A DNA stretch of 64,000 nucleotides from GAS188 sp035949255 (GTDB taxonomy: Bacteria; Pseudomonadota; Alphaproteobacteria; Rhizobiales; Beijerinckiaceae), in assembly GCA_035949255.1 (NCBI GenBank), contig DASZIL010000020.1, forward strand, positions 30,820-94,819, in the 5' to 3' direction. Of this stretch, positions 42,895 to 51,796 are shown one piece after another. The position numbers and the translations under genes were made by a program. Position 1 is the stretch's first letter; each line of letters starts with the position of its first letter. A model generated the notes under the pieces. It did no database searches. It was not told the DNA's origin and saw nothing but the letters and a program-made list of their open reading frames with translations.

Positions 42895-45800
42895 CAAGCC
42901 GTTTTCCTTCCGGATCGAGGAAGACCGGATTTGCGACCACGGCGCTGATCACGCCGTCCGGCATCGGCACGTAAAGCGTCTCGCCCATTCGCCTGCGCCC
43001 TCCCGCGACCATGGCGAGCGCGATGCCGCGGCCGAGCGCGGCGCTGAAATAAGACGACGTCACATGACCGATCATCTTCTGGCCGATCATCTTCTGGCGA
43101 CTCGACGGTCGGGAGACTGGCGGCGGGTCGGCGACGATTTGCGCTCCCTCCTCGAGCACAAGCTCGGGACTCTCGGGGAGAAGCCCGACCAATTGCTTGC
43201 GGTCGGGATCGGCCATCGCGGGGCGCGCGAGCGAGCGCTTGCCGACGAAATCCTTCTTCGTCTTGCCGATCGCCCAGGCGAGGCCGACGTCGTCGGCCGA
43301 CACCGTGCCGTCGGTGTCTTGTCCCACGATGATGTAGCCCTTCTCGGCGCGCATCACATGCATCGCTTCCGTGCCATAAGGCGTGATGCGGCGCGAGAAG
43401 CCGGCGTCGAACACCCTTTCCCAAATGGCGCGGCCGTAATCGGCCGGAACATTGATCTCGAAGCCGAGCTCTCCGGTGAAACTCACACGGAAGAGACGCG
43501 CGGGCACGCCGCAAACATGGCCTTCGCGCACGCTCATATGCGGCATGGCCGCGGAGGAGATGTCGATATCGTCGACAAGCCGCTCGAGGATTTTACGCGA
43601 AACGGGCCCTTGCACGGCGATCACCGCCCATTGTTCCGTCGTCGAAGTGAGCCAGCAATCGAGGCCCGACCATTCGGTCTGGAGGAAATCCTCCATATGG
43701 TTCAGGACCTGCGCCGCGCCGCCGGTCGTGGTGGTGACGTGAAAACGGTCGGCAGCGAGGCGCCCGACGACGCCATCGTCGAGAATGGAGCCGTCCTCGC
43801 GCAGCATCACGCCATAGCGGCAGCGCCCGGGTTCGAGCTTGGTCCAGGGGTTGACGTAGATGCGGTTCATGAACTCGGCGGCGTCGGGCCCGACGATCTC
43901 GATCTTGCCGAGCGTCGAGGCATCAAAAAGGCCGACCGATTGGCGCACCGCCTGACATTCCCGCGCGACGGCTCGATGCATGTCCTCGCCCTTGAGCGGG
44001 AAGTAGCGGGCGCGCTTCCATTGCCCCACGTCCTCGAACGCGGCCCCTTTGGCGCTCGCCCAATCATGGGTCGGCGTCGGGCGTGCCGGGTCGAAGAGCT
44101 CGCCGCGCGAGGTGCCTGCGAAGGTGCCGAAGGTGACGGGCGTATAGGGCATGCGGAAGGTGGTGAGGCCGACGGCGGGTAGGGGCTTGTCGAGGGCCGA
44201 GGCGGCGATGCCGAGCGCGTTCATGTTCGAGGTCTTGCCCTGGTCGGTCGCCATGCCGGTCGTGGTGTAGCGCTTGATGTGCTCGATCGAGCGGAAGCCC
44301 TCGCGCACGGCGAGCTTCACATCCTTCGCGGTCACATCGTTCTGGAAATCGACGAAGGCTTTCACGCGTCGAGGTGAGCGATGGTGCGGCAAGGGCTCGA
44401 GACGGCCGCCGCCGAGATCCTTGGAAAGCGGGACCGGCGGATGCACCGCCTCGACGCCGCCGCCCACCGCGTCCCGCGCGGCGGCTTCGCCCGCCGCCAC
44501 GCCATCGGCGATCGCCGCGTCGAGACTGAAGACGCCCCGAGAGGCGCCGGCACAGCGCACCGCTTCAGCCCCGCCAGCGGGAAGGAAGGCGTTCAGCTTC
44601 TCCTCGAACCGCAGCTTGCCGCGCGCTTGCGAGAAAAGATGGATCGTGGGCGTGAAGCCGCCGCACATCAACACGAGGTCGCAGGCGAGACGCGAGCGCG
44701 CGCCGACCTTGCCGTCGCGACCGACGGGCGCAATCTCGACCGAGGACACCTTGTGCCGGCCGCTCGTGGCGCAAACCGTGGTCGCTTCGCGAATGTGAAG
44801 CCTGGCGGCGCGCGCTTGCACGGCCCAAGGGCCCGACACATCGTGGCGGATGTCGGCGATCGCCGCGATCTCGACGCCGGCCGCGGCAAGCTCGATCGCG
44901 GCGCGGTAAGCCTCGTCATGGGCGGTCGCCACGACCGCGCGTGAGCCAGGCTTGACGGCGTAGCGCGCAAGATACTGGCGCGCCGCATCGGCGAGCATGA
45001 TGCCGGGGCGGTCGTTATCGGGAAAGACGAGCGGGCGTTCGAGCGCGCCTGTCGCGAGCACCACTTGCTTGGCGCGCACTTGCCAGAGCCGCTCGCGCGG
45101 GCGTCCCTCGATCGGGGCCGGCAAATGGTCCGTGAGCCGCTCGGCGAGGCCGAGCATGTTGTGCGGGAAATAGCCGAAGGCCGTGGTGCGCGAAAGCCAT
45201 CTCACATTCGGCGAATGCGCCAGTGTCAAAACGGCATCGGCGAGCCAGGCCGGGGCCTCCTTGCCGTCGATCACGGCTTTCGTTTCGGCAAGCAGCGAGC
45301 CGCCGAGCTCCGCCTGCTCGTCGCACAAGATGACGCGTGCGCCATGGGCTTCGGCCGCGAGCGCGGCGGCGATGCCGGCCGGACCCGCCCCGATGATGAG
45401 CGCATCGCAATGAGCGTAGCGTTGCGCGTAAGTGTCGGCATCGGGGAGGGTCGGCGCGCGCCCGAGGCCGGCCATGGCGCGGATCTTCGGCTCGTAAAGG
45501 CGCTTCCAGGCCGATTTTGGCCACATGAACGTCTTGTAGTAGAAGCCGGCGGGAAAGAGCGGCGAGAACACGTCGTTGAGAGCGCCGAAGTCGCGACCGA
45601 GCGAGGGCCAATGGTTCTGGCTCTCTGCCTCGAGCCCGTCACTGAGCTCGACCTGGGTGGCGCGCAGATTGGGGGTGAAGCGCGGGCCCGCCCCCACCGC
45701 CACGAGGGCATTGGGTTCATCGGAACCCGCCGCCACGATGCCGCGCGGGCGGTGATATTTGAACGAACGTCCGACGAGATGCACGCCGTTGGCGAGCAAG

Positions 45801-45916
45801 GCGGAAGCGAGCGTGTCGCCGGCGAAGCCTTCGTAAGCCTTGCCGTCGAAAGAAAAGCGCAGCTTGCGTGTCCGGTCGATGCGCCCACCGGCGTCGAGGC
45901 GAAAGGGAGCGCTCAT
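42887..45916 (-). CDS. soxA: Sarcosine oxidase subunit alpha
   Basis: SoxA is the large subunit of the enzyme that oxidises sarcosine to glycine, passing the methyl group to tetrahydrofolate as the methylene form. The 1009-residue protein has an N-terminal ferredoxin-like segment (FSFDGKAYEGFAGDTLASALL), a dinucleotide-binding region (ALIIGAGPAGIAAALAAEAH) for NAD+, and a C-terminal GcvT-like folate domain (VGLFDASTLGKIEIVGPDA, then FRVSFTGELGFEINVP and YGTEAMHVMRAEKGYI). Residues near 940-950 carry a perfect duplication, QKMIGQKMIG. The start ATG 45916 overlaps the soxD stop (ATGA). It is a little longer than typical family members. Confidence 0.96.
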   Translation of the reverse strand: MSAPFRLDAGGRIDRTRKLRFSFDGKAYEGFAGDTLASALLANGVHLVGRSFKYHRPRGIVAAGSDEPNALVAVGAGPRFTPNLRATQVELSDGLEAESQNHWPSLGRDFGALNDVFSPLFPAGFYYKTFMWPKSAWKRLYEPKIRAMAGLGRAPTLPDADTYAQRYAHCDALIIGAGPAGIAAALAAEAHGARVILCDEQAELGGSLLAETKAVIDGKEAPAWLADAVLTLAHSPNVRWLSRTTAFGYFPHNMLGLAERLTDHLPAPIEGRPRERLWQVRAKQVVLATGALERPLVFPDNDRPGIMLADAARQYLARYAVKPGSRAVVATAHDEAYRAAIELAAAGVEIAAIADIRHDVSGPWAVQARAARLHIREATTVCATSGRHKVSSVEIAPVGRDGKVGARSRLACDLVLMCGGFTPTIHLFSQARGKLRFEEKLNAFLPAGGAEAVRCAGASRGVFSLDAAIADGVAAGEAAARDAVGGGVEAVHPPVPLSKDLGGGRLEPLPHHRSPRRVKAFVDFQNDVTAKDVKLAVREGFRSIEHIKRYTTTGMATDQGKTSNMNALGIAASALDKPLPAVGLTTFRMPYTPVTFGTFAGTSRGELFDPARPTPTHDWASAKGAAFEDVGQWKRARYFPLKGEDMHRAVARECQAVRQSVGLFDASTLGKIEIVGPDAAEFMNRIYVNPWTKLEPGRCRYGVMLREDGSILDDGVVGRLAADRFHVTTTTGGAAQVLNHMEDFLQTEWSGLDCWLTSTTEQWAVIAVQGPVSRKILERLVDDIDISSAAMPHMSVREGHVCGVPARLFRVSFTGELGFEINVPADYGRAIWERVFDAGFSRRITPYGTEAMHVMRAEKGYIIVGQDTDGTVSADDVGLAWAIGKTKKDFVGKRSLARPAMADPDRKQLVGLLPESPELVLEEGAQIVADPPPVSRPSSRQKMIGQKMIGHVTSSYFSAALGRGIALAMVAGGRRRMGETLYVPMPDGVISAVVANPVFLDPEGKRLDA
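43068..43097 (-). repeat. 15-bp perfect tandem duplication inside soxA
   Basis: CCGATCATCTTCTGG occurs twice head to tail and adds one QKMIG pentapeptide in frame in the folate-binding half of SoxA. Confidence 0.95.
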
Positions 45917-46227
45917 GCTTCCTGCATCCCTTGGCGCGCCTCTTGGGGCTCGGGAAGCGTCGGACGTTCCTCGCCGATCTTGTAGGTCGCGGCGAAGCGG
46001 TCGTTCGTCGTGTCGCGCAACGCATTGAAGAAGCGCCCGCAGCCGTGCAGGTGACGCCACCGCTCGGCATGCATGCCGCGCGGATTGCTGCGCCCATAGA
46101 GGAATTGGCCCCACGCCTTGTCGCCGAGCTCCGAAGGATCGGCGGGGCGCGCGATATGGGCTTCGCCTCCGTAACGGAATTCGAGCTCGGGCCGCTTGCC
46201 GCAAAAGGGGCAATCGATCAGCAGCAT
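45913..46227 (-). CDS. soxD: Sarcosine oxidase subunit delta
   Basis: SoxD is the small zinc-binding subunit of heterotetrameric sarcosine oxidase. The 104-residue product starts MLLIDCPFCGKRPELEFRYG. The zinc ligands known for the family are in place: C6, C9, H59 and C63 (RHLHGCGRFFN). WGQFLYGRSNPRG is conserved. It ends in a 4-bp overlap with soxA and starts 136 bp after soxB. Confidence 0.95.
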   Translation of the reverse strand: MLLIDCPFCGKRPELEFRYGGEAHIARPADPSELGDKAWGQFLYGRSNPRGMHAERWRHLHGCGRFFNALRDTTNDRFAATYKIGEERPTLPEPQEARQGMQEA

Positions 46228-46363
46228 GGGATCTCCCGCGTCAAATCGTGAAGGGGCCTCGATGCGACCCTTCGACCGCGTGGATCGGCGGACAAACGTC
46301 TTTGGTCGCAGGCAGAACCCCTTCGCCAGGCCAGCCAAGGTTTTTGCGGGCACCGCGCGAGCA

Positions 46364-47617
46364 TCAATGCGCCACCGCTGCCGCGGCCGCCTCATCGATG
46401 AGGTAGCCGTCGCGAAAACGATCGAGGCGGAAGGGCGCGTTGATCGCGTGCGGCTCGTCCTTGGCGAGCGTCCAGGCGAAAAGATGGCCCGAGCCGGGCG
46501 TCGCCTTGAAGCCGCCCGTGCCCCAGCCGCAATTGACGTAAAGGCCGGCGACGGGCGTCTTGCCGATGATCGGCGAGCGATCGGGCGTGACGTCGACGAT
46601 GCCGCCCCAATTGCGCAGCATCCGCAAACGGCGGAACATCGGGAAAAGCTCGCAAATCGCTTCGAGCGTGTGCATGGGCACATGCAGGCCGCCGCGCTGG
46701 GTGTAGGACACATAGGCGTCGGTGCCCGCCCCGATGACGAGCTCGCCCTTGTCGGATTGGCTCATGTAGGCGTGAATGGTGTTCGACATCACGACGCAAG
46801 GGAAGATCGGCTTCACGGGTTCCGAGACGAGCGCCTGGAGCGGATAGCTCTCGAGCGGCATGCGCAGATCCGCCATCGCCATGACGGTGCTCGTGTTGCC
46901 GGCGGCGACCACCCCCACCTTGCGCGTCTCGATCGTGCCGCGCGTGGTCTCGACCGCCTCGACCGCCCCGCCGACGCCGCGCCGGATCGCCGTCACCGCG
47001 CAATTCTCCAGGATATCGACGCCAAGCGCATCGGCGGCGCGCGCATATCCCCAGGCGACCGCGTCATGGCGGGCGACGCCGCCGCGCCGCTGCAACGCGG
47101 CCCCGATCACGGGATAGCGCATCGAAGACTCGATATTGAGCGGCGGGCAGAAGGCTTTCGCCTCTTGCGCCGTGAGCCATTCATTATCGACGCCGTTCAG
47201 GCGGTTTGCGTGGATATGTCGCTTCAGGCTTTGCTGATCATGCACATTATGCGCGAGCATCATCACGCCGCGCTGCGAGAACATGACGTTGTAGTTGAGC
47301 GCTTGCGACAAGCCCTCCCAGAGCTTCAACGCATGGTCGTACAGCGCCGCGCTTTCATCGAAAAGATAGTTCGAGCGAATGATGGTGGTGTTGCGCCCCG
47401 TGTTGCCGCCGCCGATCCAGCCTTTCTCCAGGACCGCGACATTTGAAATGCCGAATTCCTTCGCGAGATAATAGGCGGTGGCAAGCCCGTGGCCGCCCCC
47501 GCCAATGATCACCGCGTCATAGGCGGCTTTAGGCTCAGGCGACCGCCATTGCGGCCGCCAGCTCTCGTGGCCGGTGAAGGCGTGCCGAAGGAGGGCGAGC
47601 GCGGAAAATCTCTGCAT
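46364..47617 (-). CDS. soxB: Sarcosine oxidase subunit beta
   Basis: SoxB holds the sarcosine-oxidising FAD and the covalently bound FMN. The 417-residue protein binds FAD at AVIIGGGGHGLATAYYLA (residues 35-52). GGNTGRNTTIIRSNYL and RRGGVARHDAVAWGYARA are diagnostic; H184 in ARHDAV corresponds to the His that carries FMN in studied enzymes. NCGWGTGGFKATPGSG near the C-terminus contacts FAD. It is the first gene of soxB-D-A-G and divergent from the M20 hydrolase gene. Confidence 0.96.
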   Translation of the reverse strand: MQRFSALALLRHAFTGHESWRPQWRSPEPKAAYDAVIIGGGGHGLATAYYLAKEFGISNVAVLEKGWIGGGNTGRNTTIIRSNYLFDESAALYDHALKLWEGLSQALNYNVMFSQRGVMMLAHNVHDQQSLKRHIHANRLNGVDNEWLTAQEAKAFCPPLNIESSMRYPVIGAALQRRGGVARHDAVAWGYARAADALGVDILENCAVTAIRRGVGGAVEAVETTRGTIETRKVGVVAAGNTSTVMAMADLRMPLESYPLQALVSEPVKPIFPCVVMSNTIHAYMSQSDKGELVIGAGTDAYVSYTQRGGLHVPMHTLEAICELFPMFRRLRMLRNWGGIVDVTPDRSPIIGKTPVAGLYVNCGWGTGGFKATPGSGHLFAWTLAKDEPHAINAPFRLDRFRDGYLIDEAAAAAVAH

Positions 47618-47857
47618 CCCTTCACGGACTTTCGATTCGATGAAGCTTGATCTTCGCCCAAGCGCAAGCCATGAGCAAATTTATCGCGCGCCGCGGCCAA
47701 ATTTATCGCGATCGGCGAAAAGGCAAGCGCCGAAGGAAGAGGCGAGCGAAGCATGAGTGGCGATGCGGGCGCAACCCTGCCTTCCTCACAGCCTCTGGAC
47801 GGCGGGCTCAATCTTTTGCATCACGCTTCGCGTAAATGCGAAGGGAGTGCCTCGATC

Positions 47858-49282
47858 ATGAAAAACAGCGAAGAAATTTGGCGGCACGTCGATGCCAAGA
47901 AGCAAGGCTTCATCGAGCTGAGCGACCGGATCTGGGGCATGCCCGAGCTCTGCTACACGGAGAAGCGCTCCTGCGCCGAGCATGTCGCGGCGCTCGAGGC
48001 CGAGGGCTTTCGCGTGATGCGCGATGTCGCGGGCATCCCGACGGCGGTGATCGGGGAAGCCGGCGAAGGCGGCCCGGTGATCGCGATCCTCGGCGAATAT
48101 GACGCCTTGCCGGGCTTGAGCCAGGAGGCGGGCGTCGCGGAACCGCGCCCTGTCGAGTCGAATGGCAACGGGCATGGCTGCGGGCATAATCTTTTGGGCT
48201 CCGCCGCGCTGCTCGCGGCGACCGCGGTCAAGGACTACCTCGCCGCCAACGGGTTGAAGGGGCGCGTGCGCTATTACGGCTGCCCGGCCGAAGAGGGCGG
48301 AGCCGCCAAGGGCTTCATGGTGCGCGCCGGCGCCTTCAAGGATGTGGACATCGCCATCTCCTGGCATCCCGCGTCGTTCTCGGGCGTGAACGAGCCGGAA
48401 TCGCTGGCCAACACCCGCATCGACTTCACCTTCACGGGGCGTTCCTCCCATGCGGCGGCGGCCCCCCATCTCGGGCGCAGCGCGCTCGACGCGGTGGAGC
48501 TCATGAATGTAGGTGTGAACTATATGCGTGAGCACATGCCGGACGGGGCGCGCGTGCATTATGCCATCCTTGACGGCGGCGGCGTCGCGCCGAATGTGGT
48601 GCAGGCGCGCGCCAAGGTGCGCTACCTCATTCGCGCGAAGGACCTCACCGAGCTCACCCCGCTCGTCGGGCGCGTGCGAAAGATCGCCGAGGGCGCGGCC
48701 CTGATGACCGAGACGAGCGTCGAGACGCGCGTCGTGAGCGCCGTTTCCAATCTTCTCGGCAATGCACCGCTCGAGAAGCTGATGCACGACAATTTCATGC
48801 GCCTCGGTCCCCCCGATTTCGACGAGAAGGACCGCGCGGTCGCCGCGAAGTTTCAGGCGACCCTCACCAAGGAAGATATCGCCGCGGCGCATCGCCGCCA
48901 CGGCCTCAAGATCGAGCCCGGCAAGGTGCTGTGCGACACCATCGTCCCGCTCAATTCGGAAGGGGCGGGCGGCGTCGGCTCGACGGATGTCGGGGATGTG
49001 AGCTGGGTGGTGCCGACCGTGCAAGCGCGCGGCGCCACTTGCGCCATCGGCACGCCCTTCCATTCCTGGCAATTGACGGGGCAAGGCAAGACGAGCTTCG
49101 CCCACAAAGGGCTCGTGCATGTCGCGAAGGTGATGGCCGGCACCGCGATCGATGCCATCCGCGACAAGGATGTGATCGCGCGCTCGAAAGAAGATCTGCG
49201 CGCGCGTACGCAGGACACGCCTTACGTCTGTCCGCTGCCGCCCGAGGTGAAGCCCGCGCTCGACATGAGCGTTTCGGCGTAA
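47858..49282 (+). CDS. M20 amidohydrolase, AbgB-like (p-aminobenzoyl-glutamate hydrolase subunit B type)
   Basis: The 474-residue zinc hydrolase has the M20 motifs GEYDALPG, NGHGCGHNLLG, CPAEEGGAAKGFM and SWHPASFSG, and the dimerisation-domain FTFTGRSSHAAAAPHLGRSA. Length and motif wording match AbgB, which cleaves p-aminobenzoyl-glutamate, a folate breakdown product. No abgA partner is adjacent, so it may act alone on another N-acyl amino acid. The start ATG 47858 is preceded by AAGGGAG; an upstream frame from 47753 is less likely. It is divergent from the sox operon. Confidence 0.88.
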   Translation: MKNSEEIWRHVDAKKQGFIELSDRIWGMPELCYTEKRSCAEHVAALEAEGFRVMRDVAGIPTAVIGEAGEGGPVIAILGEYDALPGLSQEAGVAEPRPVESNGNGHGCGHNLLGSAALLAATAVKDYLAANGLKGRVRYYGCPAEEGGAAKGFMVRAGAFKDVDIAISWHPASFSGVNEPESLANTRIDFTFTGRSSHAAAAPHLGRSALDAVELMNVGVNYMREHMPDGARVHYAILDGGGVAPNVVQARAKVRYLIRAKDLTELTPLVGRVRKIAEGAALMTETSVETRVVSAVSNLLGNAPLEKLMHDNFMRLGPPDFDEKDRAVAAKFQATLTKEDIAAAHRRHGLKIEPGKVLCDTIVPLNSEGAGGVGSTDVGDVSWVVPTVQARGATCAIGTPFHSWQLTGQGKTSFAHKGLVHVAKVMAGTAIDAIRDKDVIARSKEDLRARTQDTPYVCPLPPEVKPALDMSVSA

Positions 49283-49461
49283 AGGAGCGCTGATCGCTAG
49301 CCGCCAAATCTCTCCCCTTGCGAGAGAGGGGGCCCGGAAGCGCTTTCTTCGATCAAGGTTTGGCGCTCACTTTGAAGTGCGTCTCCCCTTCCGATCCGCC
49401 GGTCCTTCTCCCGCGCGAAGAGCGCGGGAGAAGGGGGCGCGCGCTGCTCGAGCGAAGCCCC

Positions 49462-49884
49462 TTATTCCTCTCCCGGCCCCACGCGCCTTGTCGTTTTGAC
49501 GCGGGAGCGCCGTGCCTTGGATGCGAGCCGTCGCTCCTTCGAAGCGCGCGGCGGCTTCGTCGGGCGGCGCGGTCGAGGCGGGATTGCGGCCCTTTGGATG
49601 AGCTCGACGAGGCGCGCCAAGGCGGCTTCGCGATTGCGTTTCAGGCTGCGGTGAGCTTGCGCCTGGATGACGATGACGCCCTCCTGCGTGAGCCGGCTTC
49701 CCGCGAGCTTCATGAGACGCAGCGCGACATCGGTCGGCAGCGAGGGCGAGCGCTTTGCGTCGAAGCGCAGCTGGACCGCGGTCGAGGAGGTGTTGACGTG
49801 CTGGCCTCCGGGCCCGGAGGCGCGCACGAAGCTCTCCGAGATCTCGCTCTCGTCGATCGCGAGAGAAGAGGTGACGGCGATCAT
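49462..49884 (-). CDS. arfB: Alternative ribosome-rescue factor ArfB (peptidyl-tRNA hydrolase)
   Basis: ArfB releases nascent chains from ribosomes stalled without a stop codon. The 140-residue protein has the catalytic GGQ loop in RASGPGGQHVNTSSTAV, then PTDVALRLMKLAGSRLTQEGVIVI, and a basic C-terminal tail (SKERRLASKARR), which in studied proteins threads into the mRNA channel. Its start overlaps the stop of the AraC-type regulator by 4 bp, an unusual operon partner for arfB. Confidence 0.92.
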   Translation of the reverse strand: MIAVTSSLAIDESEISESFVRASGPGGQHVNTSSTAVQLRFDAKRSPSLPTDVALRLMKLAGSRLTQEGVIVIQAQAHRSLKRNREAALARLVELIQRAAIPPRPRRPTKPPRASKERRLASKARRSRVKTTRRVGPGEE

Positions 49885-50789
49885 CGCGCCATTCCCTCGG
49901 GAAGTCGGCTCTCGACGCTGCCGACCGGGACATGGAGCGCCTGCCAGCGGCCAGGCGACATTCCGAACGCGCGTCCGAAATGCCGCGTCATATGGCTCTG
50001 ATCGGCGAAGCCGCAAGCCTGCGCGGCTTCGGCAAGCGAATCGCCGGCGCGGATCATGGATTTCGCGCGATCGAGGCGGCGCATCGTCAAATAGCGATAC
50101 GGGCTCGTTCCGAGCCGTGCCCGGAAATGGCGCGCAAGCGCGTAGCGTGTGAGGCCGGTGACGCCCTCGAGCTCTTCCGAGGCGACGGTGCGCGCAAAAT
50201 GCGCGTCGAGGAATTGGCGTGCCTTCTCAACCGCGAATGCACAGGTCGCATTGGAGCCAAGGGCTCTTCGTGCCGAGCCATCGAGCGCCAGCAAGGCTTG
50301 CGCGATGCCGAGCACCGCTTGGTCCCGCTCGACGGGCTCCAAGCAGTGGTCGAGGTCATCGAGCGCGGGACGCAAGGCGTCGAGCAGGTTCGAAGAGGTG
50401 GAGACGGGGCGGCGCAGGAAAGGAAGGCTGTTCGCCGCTTCGCCGAGCGCATCCCTGACGAGGCGGGGCTCGATGTAGAGCATCTTGTAGCGAAAGCCGG
50501 AAGCTGCTCCGGCACGGCCGTTGTGCGTCTCATCGGGATGAATCACCACGACATTGTTCGCGAGGCTGTCGAATCGCGCGCCACGAAAATCGAAGGATTG
50601 CACGCCGCTCAAGGTGTAGCCGACCGCATAGGTGTCGTGCCGATGCAGATCATAGGCGTGGCCCGCGAAAGAGGCCTCGATCCGGGCAAGACCCGCTTGG
50701 GGCGGAGCATGCCGGATCCAATCGGTGCGCGAGGGCCCGCACGATCGTTCAAGACGAGATTTGCCTTGCGGGCTCACAATCGTGCTCAT
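49881..50789 (-). CDS. AraC-family transcriptional regulator
   Basis: The 302-residue regulator has an N-terminal cupin-like sensing domain (HAYDLHRHDTYAVGYTLSG, then VVVIHPDETHNGRAG) and a C-terminal AraC DNA-binding domain with two helix-turn-helix units (SSEELEGVTGLTRYALARHF is close to the first; SLAEAAQACGFADQSHMTRH is the second). The ATG at 50789 shares two bases with the divergent DUF2000 ATG at 50788. A GTG at 50777 is an alternative. It may control the divergent genes (DUF2000, cupin and perhaps the ring-cleavage cluster). Confidence 0.9.
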   Translation of the reverse strand: MSTIVSPQGKSRLERSCGPSRTDWIRHAPPQAGLARIEASFAGHAYDLHRHDTYAVGYTLSGVQSFDFRGARFDSLANNVVVIHPDETHNGRAGAASGFRYKMLYIEPRLVRDALGEAANSLPFLRRPVSTSSNLLDALRPALDDLDHCLEPVERDQAVLGIAQALLALDGSARRALGSNATCAFAVEKARQFLDAHFARTVASEELEGVTGLTRYALARHFRARLGTSPYRYLTMRRLDRAKSMIRAGDSLAEAAQACGFADQSHMTRHFGRAFGMSPGRWQALHVPVGSVESRLPEGMAR

Positions 50790-51198
50790 GCGCTTCGATA
50801 CCAAGATCGCCATCGCGGTGCGGGATGATCTCGCAAGCTGGCAGAAACTCAACGTCGCCTGTTTCCTGTCCGGCGGGCTCGTCGGATCCTATCCGCAACT
50901 CGCCGGCGAACCCTATGTCGACGCATCCGGGCAAGTCTATGGCCGGCTCATCAGGCAGCCCGTCCTCGTCTTCTCGGCTTCCGCGGAAGAGCTTCAGAGG
51001 ACGCTTCGGCGCGCGCTCGAACGCGGGCTGACGCCTTCGCTTTACACGAAGGAGCTCTTCGCCACCGGCCATGACGCCGCCAACCGCACCGCGGTCGCCT
51101 CGGTCTCCACGCAGGCTCTCGATCTCGTCGGTCTTGGCCTTCACGGGGAGCGCAAGGACGTCGACAAGATTACGAAAGGCTTGGCGTTGCATTCTTGA
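50788..51198 (+). CDS. DUF2000 family protein
   Basis: The 136-residue protein starts MRFDTKIAIAVRDDLASWQK and contains LNVACFLSGGLVG, QPVLVFSASAEELQRTLRRA and VSTQALDLVGLGLHGERKDVDK, which are typical of DUF2000 proteins. The family is small and globular with no established role. It is divergent from the AraC regulator with overlapping start codons, a pairing that suggests regulatory linkage. The cupin gene follows 20 bp later, so they are probably co-transcribed. Confidence 0.88.
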   Translation: MRFDTKIAIAVRDDLASWQKLNVACFLSGGLVGSYPQLAGEPYVDASGQVYGRLIRQPVLVFSASAEELQRTLRRALERGLTPSLYTKELFATGHDAANRTAVASVSTQALDLVGLGLHGERKDVDKITKGLALHS

Positions 51199-51218
51199 TA
51201 GCGAAGGAGGGAAACACC

Positions 51219-51596
51219 GTGCAATCGATCGGCCATATTGATCAGGAGTTCGAGTCGATCACGGAGTATTTCTCACCCCGTGTCGTCGCAATAGCCAACG
51301 GCCAATATGTCAAGCTCGCCAAGATCAAGGGCGAATTCGTCTGGCATGCCCATGCGGAGGAGGACGAGTTCTTCCTCGTCCATCGCGGCACCTTCATTTT
51401 GCGTTATCGCGACGGCAAGGAAGCCAAGCTAAAGCAGGGTGATTTCCATATTGTGCCACGCGGGGTGGAGCATTTCCCATACGCACCCGAAGAGGCATGG
51501 ATCATATTCATCGAACCGACCAGCACCACGCATGCGGGGGATACCGAAAGTGAGCTCGCAAGACCGATCGAGGAACAGATCGCGCACCTGCGATAA
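51219..51596 (+). CDS. Small cupin-domain protein
   Basis: This single-cupin protein has 125 residues from GTG 51219, which has AAGGAGG at ideal distance; an upstream TTG frame is less likely. The first cupin motif is WHAHAEEDEFFLVHRG, with metal ligands of the HxH...E type, and the second is GDFHIVPRGVEHFPYAPEE. The substrate or partner is unknown. It follows DUF2000 by 20 bp and precedes the ring-cleavage genes by 200 bp. Confidence 0.88.
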   Translation: MQSIGHIDQEFESITEYFSPRVVAIANGQYVKLAKIKGEFVWHAHAEEDEFFLVHRGTFILRYRDGKEAKLKQGDFHIVPRGVEHFPYAPEEAWIIFIEPTSTTHAGDTESELARPIEEQIAHLR

Positions 51597-51687
51597 AGTG
51601 GCGAGGCCGCGCTGCAACATGAGCGACCTGCCGGCCCTTTGTGGTTTGCCCGGCTAAGAAGCGTGAGAAAATCCCAGCACGTCATTA

Positions 51688-51725
51688 GATTATCAATGCC
51701 TCCAAAGATTATCGATGCCTCCAAG
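51688..51725 (+). repeat. 19-bp tandem repeat upstream of the dioxygenase gene
   Basis: GATTATCAATGCCTCCAAA is followed directly by the same 19 bases with two changes (A to G at position 8 and at the end). It ends 71 bp before the dioxygenase ATG, a plausible place for an activator site. Confidence 0.85.
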
Positions 51726-51796
51726 TTCGGCTATCATGTAAGACGTAGGCGGTGGCGAGGACGTTCGCCAATTCGCAAACGAGAATGGAGAGCACG

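Noticed and set aside
42794..44182. A 462-codon open frame on the plus strand opposite soxA and soxG
   Set aside because: It is antisense to conserved sarcosine oxidase genes and lacks family features.
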